From contig CAZLZD010000001.1 of assembly GCA_964563925.1 (NCBI GenBank), forward strand, positions 1 through 64,000: DNA of 64,000 nucleotides. Direction: 5' to 3'. A model generated the notes under the pieces. The model did not search any database, was not told the origin of the DNA, and saw only the letters and a list, made by a program, of their open reading frames with translations. The DNA comes from JAUILA01 sp964563925. GTDB lineage: Bacteria > Bacteroidota > Bacteroidia > Cytophagales > Cyclobacteriaceae. Both the position numbers and the translations under genes were made by a program. Below, in pieces: positions 63,821-64,000 of the stretch. Numbering within the stretch: position 1 is the first letter of the stretch; every line of letters starts with the position of its first letter.

Positions 63821-63898
63821 ATGAGCAATTTTATGGATACATCAATACTACATCATACCAGTAAAAACAATTGCTCAAAAATACAACATGAGCAATTT
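63821..63898. promoter_or_regulatory. Repeat-bearing promoter region of the SusC operon
   Basis: On the minus strand TATTTTTG (63883 to 63876) matches the -7 box exactly, about 110 bases before the SusC start. Around it stand an inverted pair TTGCTCA (63871-63877) and TGAGCAA (63889-63895), and the direct repeat ATGAGCAATTT at 63821-63831 and 63888-63898. These look like binding sites for a regulator; which one is unknown. No TTG with the usual 19-21 spacing is visible on the minus strand. Confidence 0.5.
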
Positions 63899-63975
63899 GC
63901 AATCGTTTTAATGGTTATTAAAGCGGTTTTGACTAACTTACAGTACTATACAATTAACACCAGTCGTATACTACA

Positions 63976-64000
63976 ATGAAGCAAATCTGGGGATTCAGGG
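63976..64000 (+). CDS. Partial gene, start only
   Basis: ATG at 63976 opens a frame reading MKQIWGFR to the window edge (8 residues). It faces away from SusC, so it might be the regulator of the locus, as is usual in Bacteroidota, but eight residues are not enough to say. Confidence 0.25.

Noticed and set aside
1..64000. CRISPR array, tRNA, rRNA, insertion sequence or prophage
   Set aside because: I saw no regular short direct repeats with spacers, no cloverleaf-like sequence, and no transposase or phage-type gene product.

Overview
The window comes from a free-living, probably marine member of the Bacteroidota, most likely of the Cytophagales grade; the family cannot be fixed from sequence alone. 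Evidence is a SusC/SusD pair with GH16 laminarinase-type enzymes, type IX secretion system (T9SS) C-terminal sorting domains of both type A and type B, a PorP/SprF-family protein, MacB/FtsX-type permeases of about 800 residues, and Bacteroidota-style promoters (TTG ... TAnnTTTG). I see no rRNA, tRNA, CRISPR array, insertion sequence or prophage. Gene density is very high and many neighbours overlap by 1-4 bases.

Layout. 0-3 kb: Dps, a universal stress protein, an M23 peptidase, and an ECF sigma factor with a small membrane partner. 3-9.2 kb: a DUF6249-like membrane protein, a FtsX/MacB-type permease, a GH113-like glycosidase and an RND/MMPL exporter. 9.3-20.1 kb: mostly housekeeping and transport genes (thyA, cyclophilin, dinB, deoxynucleoside kinase, a heme-type TonB receptor, YheT-like hydrolase, gamma-glutamyltransferase, TetR regulator with a sodium:solute symporter). 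20.1-33.1 kb: a surface-glycan region with a TPR protein, a basic lipoprotein, a membrane GT2, a sulfotransferase, two GT-C-like membrane proteins, and a tightly packed run UbiA-DprE1-DprE2-HAD matching the decaprenyl-phosphoryl-arabinose (DPA) pathway. It is followed by a converging operon of acyltransferase, Tat-like small subunit and GMC oxidoreductase.

33.1-46.4 kb: three secreted proteins built on the same esterase-like alpha/beta hydrolase. One is cut by an in-frame TAA and would otherwise be a 1509-residue T9SS enzyme with two esterase modules. One carries 14 clear PKD repeats plus one degenerate one and a type B sorting domain, and sits beside a PorP/SprF-SPOR fusion. The third carries a propeller-like C-terminal region and has no sorting domain. 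46.4-51.2 kb: an exopolysaccharide operon of a response regulator, a pseudo-receiver/sugar-transferase fusion, two GT2s and a GT4. 51.6-55.2 kb: a HMCES-type DNA-protein crosslink protein, two small exported proteins and a DUF819 membrane protein. 55.2-64 kb: a putative laminarin utilisation locus on the minus strand (SusC, SusD, a triple-repeat surface lipoprotein, two GH16 enzymes), with a repeat-rich promoter region and the first codons of a divergent gene at the right edge.

Taken together, much of the accessory DNA concerns carbohydrate at the cell surface: making it (DPA donor, glycosyl-, sulfo- and acyltransferases, exopolysaccharide operon), attaching or trimming it (secreted esterases) and eating it (SusCD/GH16). 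The points I would check first are the DPA cluster with its DprE1 Cys-to-Ala site, the in-frame stop at 35489-35491, and the pseudo-receiver sugar transferase.
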